The position numbers were made by a program, and so were the translations under genes. A DNA stretch of 28,496 nt. Source: an uncultured Flavihumibacter sp. (GTDB lineage Bacteria > Bacteroidota > Bacteroidia > Chitinophagales > Chitinophagaceae). This document shows positions 25,017-28,496 of this stretch, one piece after another. Position 1 is the stretch's first letter. Each line of letters begins with the position of its first letter. Below the pieces are notes generated by a model that had not been told where the DNA came from, did not search any database, and was given only the letters and a program-made list of their open reading frames with translations. The stretch lies in the NCBI GenBank assembly GCA_946482545.1, contig CAMLRX010000058.1, positions 1-28,496 of the forward strand, written 5' to 3'.

Positions 25017-27521
25017 ATGAAATGTCTCTTATTTGTTTTACTGCTGTTTTGCGCCATCTCTGCTTCGGCCGGAGAAATTTGGGTAGCACCCGAAGGCAAC
25101 GATGCGTACCCCGGCACAAGAGACAAACCTAAAGCAACTTTGCAGGCAGCTTTGCGGGAAGCAAGAGAATGGAGAAGGTTGGGGGCGGCACAACTGAAAG
25201 GGGGCATAACGATTTTCCTGTGTTCCGGAACCTATTACCTGAAAGAGACGGTTTTTATCAGGCCTGAAGATGCAGGAACGCCGGATAGTCCAACTGTTAT
25301 CCGCGCAGCAGATGAGGGGCAACCCGTACTAAGTGGTGGCGTCAGTATCACGGAATGGAAAAAGAACCGGCAACAAATTTCCGGACTACCAAAAAGTATC
25401 GGGAGCAAACTTTGGGTGGCAGATGCTCCTTCGATTGCAGGCAGCATCTTGAATTTCCGTCAACTTTGGGTGAACGGGGAGAAAGCTGTCCGCGCCGCTG
25501 ATCGTAAAGACAAAGATTTACAAAGAATTTTTTCCTGGGATCACAACACCGGCACATGTATGATCCCGGCAGCACAACTTCCGGAACTGGAAGGAGGTAC
25601 CGGACTTGAAATGATGATCCACCAATGGTGGGCCATTGCGCAACTCAGGGTCAGGAAATTTGAAAGGATGGGGGATTCGGCACGGTTGTCTTTTTATGAG
25701 CCGGAAAGCCGTATCCAGAACGAGCACCCGTGGCCCGCCCCGTGGATATCCGCTGAAACTGGCAACTCCGCTTTCCGCCTGTCCAACGCGATTCAACTAC
25801 TGGATGAACCGGGTGAATGGTTCCTCGACAGGCGTGCCGGAAAACTCTATTTCTATCCGCCGGAAGGACTCAATATGGCACAGGCGCAAGCCATCGTTCC
25901 TTACCTCGAACAACTCGTGAAAATCGAAGGCGTTCAAGGAAAGTCCGTATCGCATGTGCACTTTGAAGGAATAGCTTTTCAGCACAGCACCTGGTTGCGT
26001 CCCTCCGAAAACGGACATGTACCGTTACAGGCAGGAATGTATCTCCTCGATGCGTATAAACTCAGGCAGCCGGGAACCAGAGAAAAGTCCACACTGGAGA
26101 ACCAGGCCTGGGTGGGAAGGCCCCCTGCTGCGGTGCAGTTGGAAAACGTGGCGCACACTTCTTTTAAAAAATGCTCGTTTGAACATACCGCCTCCGCTGC
26201 CATTGATTATGCAACAGCTACGCTAAACGATACCATTGCCGCTTGCAGTTTCTTTGATATTGGCGGAAATGCGATTCAGGCAGGAACTTTTTCTGACGAA
26301 GCCTTCGAAGCGCACCTGCCTTATGATCCTGCCGATGAAACTGTTCTTTGCAGGAGCCTCAACATTTCCAACAACTACATCCGTAACGCAGGAAACGAAG
26401 ACTGGGGCTGTACCGGTATCGCTGCGGGTTTTGTACGCGGCATCAGTATTGAATTCAATGAACTCTGCGATCTGCCATACACGGGTATATCCCTGGGATG
26501 GGGCTGGACGCCTGCACTGAACGCTATGCGCAACAATAGTATTTACGGAAACTATATCCATCATTACGCGAAGTACATGTACGATGTGGCCGGTATTTAC
26601 ACCCTTTCCGCACAACCCGGTTCCGTGATCAGCAACAACAGGATCGACAGCATCTACCGTGCTCCGTTCCCACATATTCCCGCGCATTGGTTCTATTTGT
26701 ACACCGACGAGGGATCAGCATACATGCGCATTGAAAACAACTGGACCCCTTCTGAAAAGTTTCTGCAAAATGCGAATGGACCTGGTAACACCTGGACAAA
26801 CAATGGTCCGGCAGTGCACGATAGCATCAGGATGAAAGCAGGTATACAGCCTTCGTTCAAAAATACCAGAAACCGCTATCCTCCGTTGAAAGCGGTGTTC
26901 CCGGTCAATAAAGAATATCCGGTCGTGATCGAGTTGGTGGGGAAGAATGAAAAGCCTATGGATCAGATTCAACTGAAAACCGTATTAGATAAATATGGCG
27001 TACATGCTGAACAGCTTTACCAATGGAATAACCACCTCGTTGCATTTGGGAAGGTGAAAGATGTTTTTGTGTTGCAGGGGGCATTGAAAGCGCAGTTCCC
27101 ACAGGCCGGAGTTAAAATATATGATGCACCCTTTTATGAATTCGACCGGACACATTGCGGCGAAAATCAGCAGAACGGAAACTGGACACATACAATACTT
27201 ACGACCAACCTTGTGGAAGATGAAAAGTTACAACAGGAATATATGAGCCACCACGAAACACAGTTCGAAAAATGGCCGGAAGTGTCTCGGGGATTTTGTA
27301 ACGCTTCTTTCCAACGACTGCTTCTATACCGTAACGGAAGACAACTCATGTTGGTGATCAGTGTTCCGGAAGGAAAATCGCTGGAAGAACTGAATCCGAA
27401 AACGGTGGAGCACAATCCGAAGGTGGAGCAGTGGAACAAACTAATGTCTAAGTACCAAACCGGTATTGAAGGAACGGCAAAAAATGAGGTGTGGGTTGAA
27501 TTAAAAGCAGTTCATAAATAA
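25017..27521 (+). CDS. GH141-like beta-helix glycosidase fused to L-rhamnose-mutarotase-like C-terminal domain
   Basis: An 834-residue exported protein (signal peptide MKCLLFVLLLFCAISASA|G). The opening EIWVAPEGNDAYPGTRDKP (20-38), ALREAREWRR, ITIFLCSGTYYLKETVFI and PTVIRAADEGQPVLSGG (92-108) are typical of GH141 and related right-handed beta-helix glycosidases; GH141 includes alpha-L-fucosidases acting on rhamnogalacturonan-II and xylanases. The helix continues to about residue 620 with coils such as FEGIAFQHSTW, CSFEHTASAAIDY, IGGNAIQAG, GISIEFNELCDLPYTGISLGWGW and AGIYTLSAQPGSVISNN. The last 200 residues are different: residues 723-833 match the RhaM family pattern (EYMSHHETQFEKWPEV, ENPKV-like HNPKVEQWNKLMSKYQ, NEVWVELKAV), and 634-709 look like a second, degenerate ferredoxin-like half. 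The neighbours are the secreted isomerase upstream and an oxidoreductase 10 bases downstream. The GH141 call is good, the RhaM call is from pattern memory. Confidence 0.85.
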   Translation: MKCLLFVLLLFCAISASAGEIWVAPEGNDAYPGTRDKPKATLQAALREAREWRRLGAAQLKGGITIFLCSGTYYLKETVFIRPEDAGTPDSPTVIRAADEGQPVLSGGVSITEWKKNRQQISGLPKSIGSKLWVADAPSIAGSILNFRQLWVNGEKAVRAADRKDKDLQRIFSWDHNTGTCMIPAAQLPELEGGTGLEMMIHQWWAIAQLRVRKFERMGDSARLSFYEPESRIQNEHPWPAPWISAETGNSAFRLSNAIQLLDEPGEWFLDRRAGKLYFYPPEGLNMAQAQAIVPYLEQLVKIEGVQGKSVSHVHFEGIAFQHSTWLRPSENGHVPLQAGMYLLDAYKLRQPGTREKSTLENQAWVGRPPAAVQLENVAHTSFKKCSFEHTASAAIDYATATLNDTIAACSFFDIGGNAIQAGTFSDEAFEAHLPYDPADETVLCRSLNISNNYIRNAGNEDWGCTGIAAGFVRGISIEFNELCDLPYTGISLGWGWTPALNAMRNNSIYGNYIHHYAKYMYDVAGIYTLSAQPGSVISNNRIDSIYRAPFPHIPAHWFYLYTDEGSAYMRIENNWTPSEKFLQNANGPGNTWTNNGPAVHDSIRMKAGIQPSFKNTRNRYPPLKAVFPVNKEYPVVIELVGKNEKPMDQIQLKTVLDKYGVHAEQLYQWNNHLVAFGKVKDVFVLQGALKAQFPQAGVKIYDAPFYEFDRTHCGENQQNGNWTHTILTTNLVEDEKLQQEYMSHHETQFEKWPEVSRGFCNASFQRLLLYRNGRQLMLVISVPEGKSLEELNPKTVEHNPKVEQWNKLMSKYQTGIEGTAKNEVWVELKAVHK

Positions 27522-27531
27522 AACGATAGAT

Positions 27532-28496
27532 ATGTTTACGTTAGGAATTCTGGGGTTGGGAGAAGGAAGAAGCACCATGTCGGCGGCATTGCAAAGCCCG
27601 TTGTGGAAGCTGGTGAATATCTGTGACAGAAACGAAGCGCTTTGCCAACAACGGTGTGCGGAATTTGGTTTCAAAACCTATACGCTGCAATACGATGATT
27701 TGTTGAACGATCCTGCCATTGAGGTAATTGCTATTTATACGCCCGATCATTTACACGCCAGGCACATCATGCAGGCCCTGGAAGCGGGCAAGCATGTGGT
27801 TTGCACAAAACCGTTGTTGAATGATCTTTCGGAAGCCGAAGCTTTGCTGGAAACGCAAAAGAGGTCTGGTAAACATGTATTCGTTGGGCAGAGTTCCCGT
27901 TTCTTCGAACCGATGAAGCGGCAGCGTGCCGACTTTGTTGCCGGAGAAATTGGTGAGTTGGTAACCGTTGAAGCTTATTACCACGCTGATCATCGCTGGT
28001 TCCTGGGGAAGGGCTGGTCGCTGGAAACGTCATTCAGATGGTTGTTTGGCGGGTTGAGTCATCCGGTGGACCTGGTACGGTGGTACCTGCCAGACATCGT
28101 GGAGGTGATGGGGTACGGCATGCTAAGTCCGAACGGTAAAAACGGGGGATTAAAAAATGAAGATACCATGCACTTCATCTTCAAAGCCGCGGATGGAAGG
28201 ATTGCGAGGGTAAGCGGTGTGTACAGCAGCCCGGTTCAACCCGTTACCCGCGACAGTGAAATGAGTTGCATTCTGCGCGGATCGGAAGGATGCAGCCAGG
28301 CGGATTATATGGACCTGCGGTATGCCATTACAGATAAAAAAGGCGAAGAACGGATCATTACCTGGGAGCATAAACTGAAACATTATTTCCGGTTTGAAGG
28401 GAAAAGTCACCATGCGGGTGAGTACCAGAATTACCTGGAATATTTTGCGGAATGTCTGGAGCAGGGAAAAACGGCCTATCCCAACCTGGAGGAGGG
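27532..28496 (+). CDS. Gfo/Idh/MocA family NAD(P)-dependent oxidoreductase (3' truncated by window edge)
   Basis: Reading from the ATG at 27532 gives 321 codons with no stop before the window ends. The N-terminus MFTLGILGLGEGRSTMSAAL has the Rossmann G-x-G-x-x-G fold (residues 8-12 region) and no signal peptide, so the enzyme is cytoplasmic, unlike nearly all its neighbours. The family hallmarks are visible: IAIYTPDHLHARHIMQALEAG (65-86), HVVCTKPL with the catalytic Lys93 (here Cys-Thr-Lys-Pro in place of the common Glu-Lys-Pro), and GGLSHPVDLVRWY with His177 and Asp180 in the substrate/catalytic region. Such enzymes oxidise or reduce sugars, sugar acids, inositols or glycosides. Following the isomerase and the GH141-RhaM gene, it probably handles a monosaccharide released by the locus. 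Confidence 0.9.
   Translation, partial: MFTLGILGLGEGRSTMSAALQSPLWKLVNICDRNEALCQQRCAEFGFKTYTLQYDDLLNDPAIEVIAIYTPDHLHARHIMQALEAGKHVVCTKPLLNDLSEAEALLETQKRSGKHVFVGQSSRFFEPMKRQRADFVAGEIGELVTVEAYYHADHRWFLGKGWSLETSFRWLFGGLSHPVDLVRWYLPDIVEVMGYGMLSPNGKNGGLKNEDTMHFIFKAADGRIARVSGVYSSPVQPVTRDSEMSCILRGSEGCSQADYMDLRYAITDKKGEERIITWEHKLKHYFRFEGKSHHAGEYQNYLEYFAECLEQGKTAYPNLEE

Larger units (their letters stand above)
3..28496 (+). other. Polysaccharide utilisation locus, probably targeting pectin side chains
   Basis: Fourteen co-directional genes with spacers of 72 bases or less, several overlapping by ATGA (10189, 12511) or directly abutting (21595, 24101). The order is SusC, SusD, pectate lyase, beta-helix/DUF6298, GH140, GH43, Asp-box propeller, MGH1-like, GH2, GH78, sialidase-fold, esterase, TIM-barrel isomerase, GH141-RhaM and oxidoreductase. 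No regulator (HTCS, SusR, ECF sigma/anti-sigma) lies in the window. The pectate lyase, GH140, GH78 and GH141 together point to a pectic glycan; no sulfatase, GH88/105 unsaturated glucuronyl hydrolase or canonical GH33 is recognisable. Substrate assignment is inference. Confidence 0.85.

Overview
The window reads as one polysaccharide utilisation locus (PUL) of a Bacteroidota bacterium. The signs are a SusC/SusD outer-membrane pair at the left end, many secreted or lipoprotein glycan-active enzymes with signal peptides ending in 'SAQ'-type or lipobox sites, weak or absent Shine-Dalgarno sequences, and tight gene packing. The style of the proteins (long SusD, secreted TIM-barrel isomerase, Gfo/Idh/MocA oxidoreductase) suggests Chitinophagaceae or a near relative, but that is inference. 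All fourteen genes are on the + strand. The first and last run off the window. There is no gap over 300 bases without a gene; the largest spacers are 57-75 bases (between susD and the pectate lyase, and between the pectate lyase and the next gene). The second of these holds a strong hairpin plus T-tract; I see nothing clear in the first. I found no tRNA, rRNA, CRISPR array, transposase or transcription regulator.

Layout: (1) 3-5233, import: SusC-like TonB-dependent transporter (5' cut) and SusD-like glycan-binding lipoprotein. (2) 5306-6943, a family-1-type pectate lyase, followed by an intrinsic-terminator-like hairpin at 6962-7008. (3) 7019-15983, a run of coupled genes: a large fusion of a pectate-lyase-like beta-helix with a DUF6298-like barrel, a GH140 apiosidase-like lipoprotein, a GH43 lipoprotein, an Asp-box propeller protein whose signal peptide is partly made from a palindromic repeat, and an (alpha/alpha)6 MGH1-like lipoprotein. 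(4) 16000-22677, a GH2 enzyme, a GH78 alpha-L-rhamnosidase and a second sialidase-fold propeller protein. (5) 22697-28496, an esterase carrying an N-terminal STN-like domain, a secreted xylose-isomerase-like TIM barrel, a GH141-like beta-helix enzyme fused to an L-rhamnose-mutarotase-like tail, and a cytoplasmic Gfo/Idh/MocA dehydrogenase.

Taken together the enzymes fit a pectic substrate rich in rhamnose with apiose- and fucose-bearing side chains: a galacturonan lyase, a debranching esterase, apiosidase, arabinosidase-like, galactosidase/glucuronidase-like, rhamnosidase and GH141 activities. This is part of the toolkit known for rhamnogalacturonan-II, but several diagnostic RG-II families (GH137, GH138, GH139, GH142, GH143) are not recognisable here, so the target may be a related pectin side chain, or the locus may continue outside the window. 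The most unusual points are the GH141-RhaM fusion, the STN-esterase fusion, the repeat-derived signal peptide, and the hairpin that splits susCD-lyase from the remaining enzymes.
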